This document shows, in pieces, positions 15,232 through 22,628 of a stretch of 37,763 nt of DNA (position 1 is its first letter; every line of letters begins with the position of its first letter). Source of the stretch: an uncultured Crocinitomix sp. (GTDB lineage Bacteria; Bacteroidota; Bacteroidia; Flavobacteriales_D; Crocinitomicaceae); the NCBI GenBank assembly GCA_905478225.1, contig CAJQHR010000038.1:1-37763 (forward strand), read 5' to 3'. The position numbers and the translations under genes are program-made. The notes under the pieces were generated by a model that had not been told where the DNA came from, did not search any database, and saw nothing but the letters and a program-made list of their open reading frames with translations.

Positions 15232-17595
15232 ATGCAGAAATTACTTTGGAGTGTAATCTTCGTTTTTATTGCCTTTTTTACTTATGGTCAGGGTAATGTG
15301 ACACTAAGTGGTAACTTAAAGGATGAAGAAACGGGTGAGGATTTGATTGGGGCAAGAGTGGTTGTTGCCGAATTGCCTGGTGTAGGCGCCTTGACAAATG
15401 ATTATGGGTTTTATTCGCTCTCAATAGCTCCCGGAACATATACGGTTACAATTAAATCGCTGGGTTATGAAAGTGTGACCTTAGAGATGGATTTAAGTAC
15501 TGACAAGACCTATGATCTTGAAATGACAGTGGAGGGTAAAGTGTTCGGTACCGTAACAGTAACCGGTGAAAAATTAGATGAAAATATTACTTCGGCTGAA
15601 ATGGGTGTTGATAAAATAAATATGAAGGATATTGAAAATATCCCCGTTTTATTTGGTGAAAAAGATATTCTTAAAACCCTACAACTCCTTCCTGGTGTTA
15701 AGTCAGCTGGAGAGGGGAGTGCTGGCTTTTTCGTGCGAGGTGGTTCTGCTGATCAAAACTTAATTCTATTGGATGAAGCTCCTGTTTACAATGCATCTCA
15801 CTTATTGGGGTTCTTCTCAGTATTTAATTCTGATGCGCTTAAAGATGTTAAGTTGTATAAAGGCGGTGCACCAGCAGAGTTTGGAGGGAGATTGTCTTCG
15901 GTAATGGATATCAAAATGAAAGAAGGAAATTCAAAACGCCTCTCAGTGAGTGGTGGCTTAGGGTTGATCTCTTCTAAGCTTACAATTGAAGCACCAATTG
16001 TAAAAGACAAAGGGTCATTCATAGTTTCGGCGCGTCGAACTTATGCAGATATCTTTTTGAGATTATCTAAAGATGAACGTGCACAAAATTCAATCCTCTA
16101 TTTTTATGATTTGAATGCAAAAGCAAATTACCGCCTAGGAAAAAAAGACCGCATCTTCTTATCGGGATATTTCGGTAGAGATAATTTTGGTTTCGCAGAT
16201 CAGTTCGGGTTTGATTGGGGCAACGCAACCGGTACCTTTAGATGGAATCACCTTTACGGTGATCGTTTATTTGGAAATACATCCGTGATCTTTAGTAATT
16301 ATAACTACAAAATTAAATTTGGGGCTGGTGAAGAAACTTTCCAAATTGGTTCCGAAATTCAAGATATTAATATTAAAGAAGATTTCGATTTTTTCATTAA
16401 CTCAAAAAACACAATGAGTTTTGGTGGAAATATTATTCATCATACCTTCCGCCCAGGTGAAATTGAAACTGGTTCTGACATTGGGTTTACGCTAAACGAT
16501 ATTGAAAATCGCTATTCATTAGAGTCTGCTGCTTATATTTCTAATGAGCAAAAAATTAAAAAAAGATGGAAAGTAGTCTATGGGTTACGTTATTCTAACT
16601 TTACCCAAATTGGTCCTGGAAATATCTTTTCTTATGATCTAGCTGGTAATGTAACAGATACGACAGCTTTTGACGATTGGGAGCCCGTTTCATCTTATCA
16701 CGGTTTGTCTCCAAGATTGAGTACAAACTTTAGCATTGATGAAAAAAGCTCCTTGAAAGCTTCTTATGCAAGAACGTATCAGTATATCCATTTGGTTTCT
16801 AACTCAACTGCTTCTTCACCTACAGATATATGGGTGCCGTCGAGTAATAATATTGAGCCTCAAGTGGCAGATCAAGTTTCTGTGGGCTATTTCAGAAATT
16901 TTTATGATAATATGCTCGAATTTTCAGTGGAGATTTATTACAAAGACATGCGCCGTGTAATTGATTATCGTGATGGTGCTGAGGTAACGTTGAACCCTGC
17001 TGTTGAAGGCGAGTTGCTTTACGGAATTGGTCGGGCTTATGGTCTTGAACTTTTGTTGAAAAAGCGTAGAGGTAAGTTTACAGGATGGGTTTCTTACACG
17101 CTTTCAAGAAGTGAGCGTAAATTTGATGATATTAATGATGGTGCATGGTATGCTGCTCGTCAAGATCGTACACATGACATTTCTATTGTCGGAATGTACA
17201 ATTTTACAGATCGAATTACGGCTTCTGCAACTTGGGTTTATTATACGGGTAATGCCGTTACTTTTCCAAGTGGAAAATATTCTATTGATGGCCAAATTGT
17301 GAATCTCTACAGTGAGCGTAATGGATATCGAATGCCGGACTATCACCGCTTAGATTTAGGGGTGACTTTGGATAATAAAAAATTCAAAACCGTACTTGAT
17401 GCGGAGTCCGGAAAAGAAGTTCAAGTAGAAAAAAGATTTGAATCAAGTTGGAATTTTTCGGTTTACAATGCATACGGGCGTGAAAATGCGTATTCAATTT
17501 CTTTCCAAGAAAATGCAGAAACTGGACAAACTGAAGCGGTGCAATTGGCCTTATTCAAAATCATTCCTTCAATCAGCTATAATTTTAAATTTTAA
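15232..17595 (+). CDS. TonB-dependent outer-membrane receptor with carboxypeptidase-like regulatory domain
   Basis: A 787-residue outer-membrane receptor. Order: signal peptide (cleavage near TYGQG, residue 20), CarboxypepD_reg-like beta-sandwich at about 22-105 (LSGNLKDEETGEDLIGARV), plug domain at about 125-235 (LPGVKSAGEGSAGFFVRGG, QNLILLDEAPVYN), then a 22-strand-type beta-barrel ending in an aromatic strand (SISYNFKF). These proteins import ligands using TonB energy. The substrate is not readable; there is no SusD partner, so a glycan system is not indicated. Three DUF4249 lipoproteins follow, the first after 3 nt, and such lipoproteins commonly accompany this receptor class. The divergent LytTR two-component system is a likely regulator. 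Confidence 0.95.
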   Translation: MQKLLWSVIFVFIAFFTYGQGNVTLSGNLKDEETGEDLIGARVVVAELPGVGALTNDYGFYSLSIAPGTYTVTIKSLGYESVTLEMDLSTDKTYDLEMTVEGKVFGTVTVTGEKLDENITSAEMGVDKINMKDIENIPVLFGEKDILKTLQLLPGVKSAGEGSAGFFVRGGSADQNLILLDEAPVYNASHLLGFFSVFNSDALKDVKLYKGGAPAEFGGRLSSVMDIKMKEGNSKRLSVSGGLGLISSKLTIEAPIVKDKGSFIVSARRTYADIFLRLSKDERAQNSILYFYDLNAKANYRLGKKDRIFLSGYFGRDNFGFADQFGFDWGNATGTFRWNHLYGDRLFGNTSVIFSNYNYKIKFGAGEETFQIGSEIQDINIKEDFDFFINSKNTMSFGGNIIHHTFRPGEIETGSDIGFTLNDIENRYSLESAAYISNEQKIKKRWKVVYGLRYSNFTQIGPGNIFSYDLAGNVTDTTAFDDWEPVSSYHGLSPRLSTNFSIDEKSSLKASYARTYQYIHLVSNSTASSPTDIWVPSSNNIEPQVADQVSVGYFRNFYDNMLEFSVEIYYKDMRRVIDYRDGAEVTLNPAVEGELLYGIGRAYGLELLLKKRRGKFTGWVSYTLSRSERKFDDINDGAWYAARQDRTHDISIVGMYNFTDRITASATWVYYTGNAVTFPSGKYSIDGQIVNLYSERNGYRMPDYHRLDLGVTLDNKKFKTVLDAESGKEVQVEKRFESSWNFSVYNAYGRENAYSISFQENAETGQTEAVQLALFKIIPSISYNFKF

Positions 17596-17598
17596 GAC

Positions 17599-18396
17599 AT
17601 GAATAGGTTAGTATTACAATTCGCAGCAATTGCAAGTTTAGCATTTTCGTTTTCATGTGAAAAAGTGATTGATATTCCTTTGAATGAAGCCGATCAAGCA
17701 ATTGTGGTTGAAGCGGTAGGGAGAAATTTTGTCGGTGAAAGTTTTATTGTGCTTTCTAAAACGGGCAGTGTTTATGATGACTCGGGATTCGAAACGTTGA
17801 CAGATGCTGCGGTTACAGTGACTGATCAGGATGGGATAGCAACTATTTTTAACCACGATCCTTTGAATCCAGGTAGATATATTGCGCCAACTTTTGCAGC
17901 AACACCAAATAGTGCTTACGATTTAAATATCGTTACTGATGATCTTACCTTTTCGGCGTCAAGCACAACAAATTCTATTCCCGAATTAGATTCATTAAAT
18001 TATATTTTAGTTCCACCTGGATTCGGATCAAAAGATACAACTTTTCTATTGTTCTATAATTTTGTTGACAATGTAGCTGAGACAAATTTCTATCGCATTA
18101 AAGCCTGGGCAAATGGCAAAGCAGATAATAACTATTATATAGGAGATGATGTTTTAGGTAATGGGCAAGCTACTTCGGCACCAATATTTGGAACTGAAAT
18201 AAAATCGAAAGACACTGTTCATATTGAGTTATTGTCAATGGACGAGGATACGTACACCTATTTATCGACATTAAATAGCAATATTAACTCAGGACCCTTT
18301 GGTGCTACACCAGCAAATCCAGTGACAAATATTGATAATGCAATTGGTTATTTCGGAGTTTATATGGTGGATACTATGTCGATCATAATGCCGTAA
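17599..18396 (+). CDS. DUF4249 lipoprotein, first of three tandem paralogues
   Basis: A 265-residue lipoprotein with lipobox Cys20 in FSFSCEKVIDIPLNEAD; CEKV-plus-PLNE is shared by all three paralogues. An N-terminal beta-rich region (DAAVTVTDQDG) is followed by a C-terminal region with NFYRIKAWANGK, GPFGATPANP and GYFGVYMVDTMSIIMP. DUF4249 proteins are usually encoded next to TonB-dependent receptors, as here, and may act as surface partners; their biochemistry is not established. The gene begins 3 nt after the receptor stop, which indicates co-expression. The family assignment is confident; the function is open. Confidence 0.9.
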   Translation: MNRLVLQFAAIASLAFSFSCEKVIDIPLNEADQAIVVEAVGRNFVGESFIVLSKTGSVYDDSGFETLTDAAVTVTDQDGIATIFNHDPLNPGRYIAPTFAATPNSAYDLNIVTDDLTFSASSTTNSIPELDSLNYILVPPGFGSKDTTFLLFYNFVDNVAETNFYRIKAWANGKADNNYYIGDDVLGNGQATSAPIFGTEIKSKDTVHIELLSMDEDTYTYLSTLNSNINSGPFGATPANPVTNIDNAIGYFGVYMVDTMSIIMP

Positions 18397-18407
18397 AAAA
18401 AAATGAA

Positions 18408-19211
18408 ATGAATCGTTTAGAAACAGTCATGTTGTTGAGTTTGCTTATGGTCTTTTCGGCGTGCGAAAAGGTTGTGCAAATTCCATTGAATGAAACTGAG
18501 CCTCAAATTGTGGTTGAGGCCGTGGCGAAAAGTTTGACTGGTCAAAGTTATATCCTCTTGTCTAGAAGCATTAGTTCGTATGATACGTCTTATGATTTTG
18601 AACAATTGACTGGTGCTTCAGTAACGGTTTCTGAGCCTTCCGGGGGGGGGGTTGTATTTGAAGAAGATCCCATGGTTGTTGGGCGTTATATTCATCCCGC
18701 TTTCGAGGTGTTACCAAATACTAATTACAGTTTAAAAGTCAGTTATAAAGATCAGGTATTGGAGGCGACTTCTCGATCAATGACTGCGCCTCAAATTGAT
18801 TCCTTTTTTGTGTATCAGAATATTGGTGGACCTGGGCAGAATCCAGACGACACTACGAATGTTCTCATTTACACAGTGTCCGATAATCCGGATGAAAAGA
18901 ATTATTACCGATTCGTGTTATGGATCAATGGGGTGAAGGAGAACACCATTTTTATAGAAACAGATGATTTGGGTAATGGAGAAACCTATACGTCACCATT
19001 TTTTGGTATGTCGTTTGATTCGCAGGACACTGTTTATGCAGAATTGTGGTCAATGAATGTGCAGAGCTATGATTATTTCTCGGCGCTTTATACGAATTTG
19101 AATCAAAGCCCGTTTAGCGCTGCTCCGGCAGACCCTCCTTCAAATATTGAAAATGGAATTGGTTATTTTGGCGCATTTATGATGGATACTACATCTATAA
19201 TAATTCCTTAA
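18408..19211 (+). CDS. DUF4249 lipoprotein, second paralogue, containing a G10 tract
   Basis: A 267-residue paralogue of its neighbours, with lipobox Cys19 in VFSACEKVVQIPLNETE. The ending GPFSAAPADP-type motif and GYFGAFMMDTTSIIIP match the other copies. Codons 79-81 and the first base of codon 82 form an uninterrupted run of ten G at 18642-18651, encoding Gly-Gly-Gly-Val. The paralogues have DQDG or DEGG at this place and no such run. The frame is intact with ten G; gain or loss of one base would truncate the protein shortly after, which would switch off this surface lipoprotein. It starts 12 nt after the first paralogue. Confidence 0.9.
   Translation: MNRLETVMLLSLLMVFSACEKVVQIPLNETEPQIVVEAVAKSLTGQSYILLSRSISSYDTSYDFEQLTGASVTVSEPSGGGVVFEEDPMVVGRYIHPAFEVLPNTNYSLKVSYKDQVLEATSRSMTAPQIDSFFVYQNIGGPGQNPDDTTNVLIYTVSDNPDEKNYYRFVLWINGVKENTIFIETDDLGNGETYTSPFFGMSFDSQDTVYAELWSMNVQSYDYFSALYTNLNQSPFSAAPADPPSNIENGIGYFGAFMMDTTSIIIP
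18642..18651 (+). repeat. Homopolymeric tract of ten G inside a lipoprotein gene
   Basis: Ten consecutive G in an otherwise AT-rich coding region, at codons 79-82 of the second DUF4249 gene. Such tracts slip during replication and are classic phase-variation switches in surface genes of other bacteria. Whether this one varies is unknown. Confidence 0.85.
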
Positions 19212-19231
19212 ATTATTCGTTACTTTATAGT

Positions 19232-20029
19232 ATGAGGATTTTGATTTTTTTCATCATAATTTTATCGTTTCAGGTTGTTTCGAGCTGCGAAAAGGTGATT
19301 GATTTGCCTTTGAATGATGCAGAGGCAACATTGGTTGTTGAAGCCGTTATGAAGGGTTGTGTTGGGGCAAATTATGTGCTCCTGTCGAAATCTAGATCAG
19401 TTTATGAAGGCCAAAATTTCGAAAAAATTGAAGATGCTACCGTGACTGTTACAGATGAAGGCGGTGTTGTTTTTGATTTTCCGCATCAAGGCAATGGTTT
19501 GTATAGATTACCCAATTTTTCAGTGGAACCCTCCACCCAATATGATATTGAAGTTAATGCACTTGGAAGGGTCGTTACCGCAACGTGTCTCTCTCCTTCA
19601 AAGCCTAAAATTGATTCATTAACATATCTCACTTTGACTGGTGTATTTGGCGTTCCTGAAGGGGATACTCTAAATTTGATTTCTTTTCATTCGGTAGATA
19701 ATGGTGCTGAAAAGAACTATTATTTGGTGAAAATATTTCGAAACGGCGAAGAAAATAGTGGTTACTATTTAGGTAATGATGACTTTATTAACGGTATTTA
19801 TTATGAGGCGCAATTTTTCGGTTCAGAAGCCGAACCAAGAGATACCGTTTTCGTTGAAATGATTTCAATGGATCAGGCAAATTACAATTATTATGTCGGC
19901 CTTTCAAATAATATTAATAGCGGCCCGTTCTCGGCTGCGCCAGCCAACCCTCCGTCAAATTTGAATGGAAACGCGCTAGGTTTTTTCGGCGCCTATTCAA
20001 CGGATACTATTAGCATAATCTTGCCCTAA
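19232..20029 (+). CDS. DUF4249 lipoprotein, third tandem paralogue
   Basis: A 265-residue member of the same family, with lipobox Cys19 in VVSSCEKVIDLPLNDAE and the shared ending NSGPFSAAPANPPSNLNG and FFGAYSTDTISIILP. It starts 21 nt after the second paralogue and is the last gene of the TonB-receptor operon, ending 5 nt before the convergent RDD gene. The divergence among the three copies is moderate and spread along the length, so the duplications are not recent. Possibly each binds a different variant of the receptor's ligand or a different partner; this is inference. Confidence 0.9.
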   Translation: MRILIFFIIILSFQVVSSCEKVIDLPLNDAEATLVVEAVMKGCVGANYVLLSKSRSVYEGQNFEKIEDATVTVTDEGGVVFDFPHQGNGLYRLPNFSVEPSTQYDIEVNALGRVVTATCLSPSKPKIDSLTYLTLTGVFGVPEGDTLNLISFHSVDNGAEKNYYLVKIFRNGEENSGYYLGNDDFINGIYYEAQFFGSEAEPRDTVFVEMISMDQANYNYYVGLSNNINSGPFSAAPANPPSNLNGNALGFFGAYSTDTISIILP

Positions 20030-20034
20030 CAGCG

Positions 20035-20457
20035 CTAAGACTCTTTCCGAATCACATACGTTTTCGAACAAACATCATGAAAAGCTTGCAAATCATCTGA
20101 GATAAATGATCCCGCTCCTGTAAGAGGTCTTGTAATTGTTCTTAAGAAGTATTGCAGGTAGGATGGTTTTTCTTTTTCAAGTGTTACAATCTGTGATTTC
20201 GTAGTGTGTTGACCTATGGTGCCATCCAAAAAAGCCTCACAAATAAAATAGTATGCAAGTCTTATTCCCGTGAAAGTGCTAACAAGAAGCAATAAGTCTA
20301 TAATGCTATAGCTAGTTGGTTCAAATGGTAGAATTAGAAGTTTCATAATTGCAAGACTAATCGCACTCGAAATTATTAAATCAATAAAGAAATTAATCAT
20401 CCTCGACCCTTCTAGGGCAATTGGCAGATCATTCGGATACGGCTCTTGAAATAACAT
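20035..20457 (-). CDS. RDD-family small membrane protein
   Basis: A 140-residue product from the ATG at 20457. A longer frame from a TTG at 20508 adds 17 residues of doubtful value. Two hydrophobic segments are separated by a short loop: residues about 20-42 after SRMINFFIDLI, and about 49-70. They are followed by the RDD hallmark region FLDGTIGQHTTKSQIVTLEKEKPSYLQYFLRTITRPL. The first segment begins with the Arg-x-x-x-x-x-x-Asp pattern that names the family. RDD proteins are poorly defined; some are proposed ion antiporters. It is convergent with the TonB-receptor operon and divergent from mraZ. Confidence 0.75.
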   Translation of the reverse strand: MLFQEPYPNDLPIALEGSRMINFFIDLIISSAISLAIMKLLILPFEPTSYSIIDLLLLVSTFTGIRLAYYFICEAFLDGTIGQHTTKSQIVTLEKEKPSYLQYFLRTITRPLTGAGSFISDDLQAFHDVCSKTYVIRKES

Positions 20458-20667
20458 GAGTGCGAAGATAGTCCTTTTCTTTTCAACGGAGAAACTAGCA
20501 GGGCTCAATTCGTAAAAATAAGTCTACGAATATTCACTGGAATTGATTACGCAGGATTTGTAATCGCCGTAAGTGGGTAACGTCAGTTCGTGTAATTGCT
20601 TTTTGAAGCGGGAACGTCTAAAAAGGCAATCGTATCGAGAACAGTCATCCACAAGTAATTCACAATC

Positions 20668-20687
20668 TCCCACTTTATACCACTTTG
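20668..20687 (-). promoter_or_regulatory. mraZ: Candidate MraZ box, distal
   Basis: On the minus strand two AAAGTGG repeats stand exactly 10 bp apart, also readable as TGGTA, 5 nt, TGGGA. MraZ of E. coli binds TGGGN repeats with 5-nt spacers, and mollicute MraZ binds tandem AAAGTG-type repeats; this sequence fits both descriptions. It lies 151 nt upstream of the mraZ start. Confidence 0.45.
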
Positions 20688-20788
20688 ATGTTTTTTCATT
20701 AAATCCAGTGAGAATCGTAACTTTTAACTATTTTTGAAGTATAGTAATGAATAATAGTCACAAAAGTTATCAACAAAGCTGATTAAGG

Positions 20789-20803
20789 TGGTAATTTCTG
20801 GGA
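20789..20803 (+). promoter_or_regulatory. mraZ: Candidate MraZ box, proximal
   Basis: TGGTA at 20789-20793 and TGGGA at 20799-20803, separated by 5 nt, repeat the distal site's pattern in the opposite orientation. It sits 34 nt before the mraZ start, in the probable leader or promoter region, where a repressor would act. Confidence 0.4.
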
Positions 20804-20837
20804 GTTTAATAATTATTTTTACATTTTAATCAAAAGA

Positions 20838-21299
20838 ATGTCAGGATTAGTAGGTGAGTACGAATGCAAATTAGATTCTAAAGGGAGGTTCCTCTTCCCT
20901 GCTGGACTAAGAAAGCAATTGGATCTAGCCGCTAGCGAGGTTTTTATGATGAACAAGGGATTTGAAAATTGCCTGTCGCTCTACCCAATGAATGAATGGG
21001 AGAAGGTGAGCTCAAGGTTGTCTAAGCTGAATTTGTTCAAACCAAAAAACAGAATGTTCTATCGATTATTTCATCAAGGTGCAAAGCAATTGTCACTTGA
21101 CCGTTCAGGTCGAGTTTTGATTCCAACAGCATTGATGGAGCGAATCGGATTAAAAAAGGAAATAATGTTAACTGCTTACAACGATAGGATAGAGGTGTGG
21201 GATAAATCAGAGTACTTCCAAGTACTAGACGAAAACATGGGTGATTTCTCTGATTTAGCTGATGAAGTTATGGGGGAAATTGACTCGAATGACGAATAA
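20838..21299 (+). CDS. mraZ: Transcriptional regulator MraZ
   Basis: A 153-residue MraZ, a ring-forming AbrB-fold DNA-binding protein that heads the division and cell-wall cluster and represses it in E. coli. Two swapped-hairpin repeats are visible. The first is GEYECKLDSKGRFLFPAGLR at about 6-25. The second is QLSLDRSGRVLIPTALMERI at about 84-105; its D-x-x-G-R-x-x-x-P signature is the DNA-binding one. Length is normal. Candidate operator repeats lie upstream at 20668-20687 and 20789-20803, suggesting autoregulation. The stop overlaps the rsmH start by 11 nt. Confidence 0.97.
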   Translation: MSGLVGEYECKLDSKGRFLFPAGLRKQLDLAASEVFMMNKGFENCLSLYPMNEWEKVSSRLSKLNLFKPKNRMFYRLFHQGAKQLSLDRSGRVLIPTALMERIGLKKEIMLTAYNDRIEVWDKSEYFQVLDENMGDFSDLADEVMGEIDSNDE

Positions 21300-22197
21300 T
21301 GATTATCACGTTCCAGTATTGTTTAACGAATCCATTGATGCGCTAGAGATAGTTGCGGATGATTTAGTTATTGACGTTACCTATGGTGGCGGTGGTCATT
21401 CTCGCGAAATTTTAAATCGTTTGGATGAGGAAGGAACCTTACTCGCTTTTGATCAGGATGATGATGCAGCCGCTAATTTGATTCAAGATGAGCGTTTGGT
21501 TTTTGCGAATTCTAATTTCAGGTTCATGATCAATTTTGTCAAGTTTTACGACTTGATGGGTGTGGATTCAATCTTGGCGGATCTTGGTGTTTCTTCTCAT
21601 CAGTTTGATGCTGGAGATCGTGGTTTTTCAATTCGCGAAGAGGGAGACTTGGATATGCGAATGAATCAGAGTTCTGCACTCACGGCTTATCATGTTGTCA
21701 ACAAGTATGTGGATAAGGAGTTGTATCGCGTGTTTAACTCTTATGCAGATCTGAAGAATGTTCACAAAGTAGTTCAAACAATATTAAAGGAAAGAAGATC
21801 TAATCCGATTAAAACGACCAAGCAGTTGGTGGATTTGATGAGGGATTTGGTGAAAGGGAATAAGCAAACACAGTTCCTGGCGCAGGTTTTTCAGGCGATA
21901 AGAATTGAGGTGAATGATGAGATGGGAGCGTTGGTGGATTTTTTAGAGCAAACAGTTTCAGTGTTAAGAGAAGGTGGAAGGTTGGTTGTTATTTCGTATC
22001 ACTCAATTGAGGATCGAATGGTGAAAAACTTTATCCGCTCAGGAAACTTTACCGGAGAGCTTGATAAGGATATGTATGGGGTGGTGCAAAAACCACTTTC
22101 AGCAGTGAATAAAAAACCGATTATTCCAAGTGATGAGGAAATCGAAAGAAATCCAAGAGCAAGGAGTGCAAAAATGAGAATAGCCATAAAGGGATGA
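21289..22197 (+). CDS. rsmH: 16S rRNA m4C1402 methyltransferase RsmH
   Basis: RsmH (MraW) methylates N4 of C1402 in 16S rRNA using S-adenosylmethionine. The product is 302 residues from the ATG at 21289, which starts MTNNDYHVPVLFNES, the normal family N terminus. The longer frame from 21262 adds nine unlikely residues. Motifs: SAM-binding VIDVTYGGGGHSREIL; SILADLGVSSHQFD; DRGFSIREEGDLDMRMNQ; VISYHSIEDRMVK near the C terminus. It overlaps mraZ by 11 nt and ftsL by 4 nt, so translation through the head of the cluster is coupled. Confidence 0.97.
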   Translation: MTNNDYHVPVLFNESIDALEIVADDLVIDVTYGGGGHSREILNRLDEEGTLLAFDQDDDAAANLIQDERLVFANSNFRFMINFVKFYDLMGVDSILADLGVSSHQFDAGDRGFSIREEGDLDMRMNQSSALTAYHVVNKYVDKELYRVFNSYADLKNVHKVVQTILKERRSNPIKTTKQLVDLMRDLVKGNKQTQFLAQVFQAIRIEVNDEMGALVDFLEQTVSVLREGGRLVVISYHSIEDRMVKNFIRSGNFTGELDKDMYGVVQKPLSAVNKKPIIPSDEEIERNPRARSAKMRIAIKG

Positions 22198-22628
22198 GTG
22201 AAAACGAGTTTGTAGATAAGGAAAAGGTTGATGCCCGGGAAGCTTTAAAAGCGGTCAAGGAAAAAAAGAAGACTGTTAAAAAAGAAACCGAGCAATCGCG
22301 AAGAACTTTTGTTCAGATAATGAATGGGGAGTTTTTGTCTCGCGACAATTTTGTGACCAATCTACCTTTCGTTTTTTTCTTGGGCTTTTTGTTGGTGGTG
22401 CTTATTGGGTGGGGCTATTATGCCGAAACAGTCACTAAAAAGGAGGTGACCTTGGAGAAAGAGTTAGGGGAGTTGAATTCGGAGTATTTCACATTGGGAA
22501 GCACATATAATGCAGCCCGTGGTAGGCGCTCAGTGGCGCAAAAATTAATAGGTACAGGTGTGGAGGAGAGTTTGACTTCACCTAAAAAAATTAGAGTAAA
22601 AAAATACGTTTTTAACAGTGGAAGATAA
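22194..22628 (+). CDS. ftsL: FtsL-like cell-division protein
   Basis: A 144-residue bitopic membrane protein in the FtsL position between rsmH and ftsI. The N-terminal cytoplasmic part, about 1-56, is long and charged (KEKKKTVKKETEQSRR). One membrane segment follows (FVFFLGFLLVVLIGWGYY, about 59-76), then a short periplasmic helix with heptad character (KKEVTLEKELGELNSEYFTLGSTY), as in FtsL. In the divisome, FtsL with FtsQ and FtsB activates FtsW-FtsI. Sequence similarity within this family is weak, so the call rests on topology and position. It overlaps rsmH by 4 nt and ftsI by 11 nt. Confidence 0.8.
   Translation: MSENEFVDKEKVDAREALKAVKEKKKTVKKETEQSRRTFVQIMNGEFLSRDNFVTNLPFVFFLGFLLVVLIGWGYYAETVTKKEVTLEKELGELNSEYFTLGSTYNAARGRRSVAQKLIGTGVEESLTSPKKIRVKKYVFNSGR

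Larger units (their letters stand above)
20509..20837. other. Intergenic regulatory region upstream of the cell-division cluster
   Basis: No credible gene. It holds two inverted candidate MraZ sites (20668-20687 and 20789-20803), two near-matches to the DnaA box (TCATCCACA at 20645-20653 and TTATCAACA at 20767-20775, each 8 of 9), and TATTTTTG at 20729-20736. That last element fits the -7 consensus but has no TTG at the expected distance upstream. Confidence 0.6.

Noticed and set aside
17104-17346. Overlapping frames on both strands inside the TonB-receptor barrel
   Set aside because: Short shadows of the receptor frame with no independent features.
20729-20736. TATTTTTG as the mraZ promoter -7 element
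   Set aside because: It matches TAnnTTTG, but no TTG stands 17-21 nt upstream, so I did not call it as a promoter.
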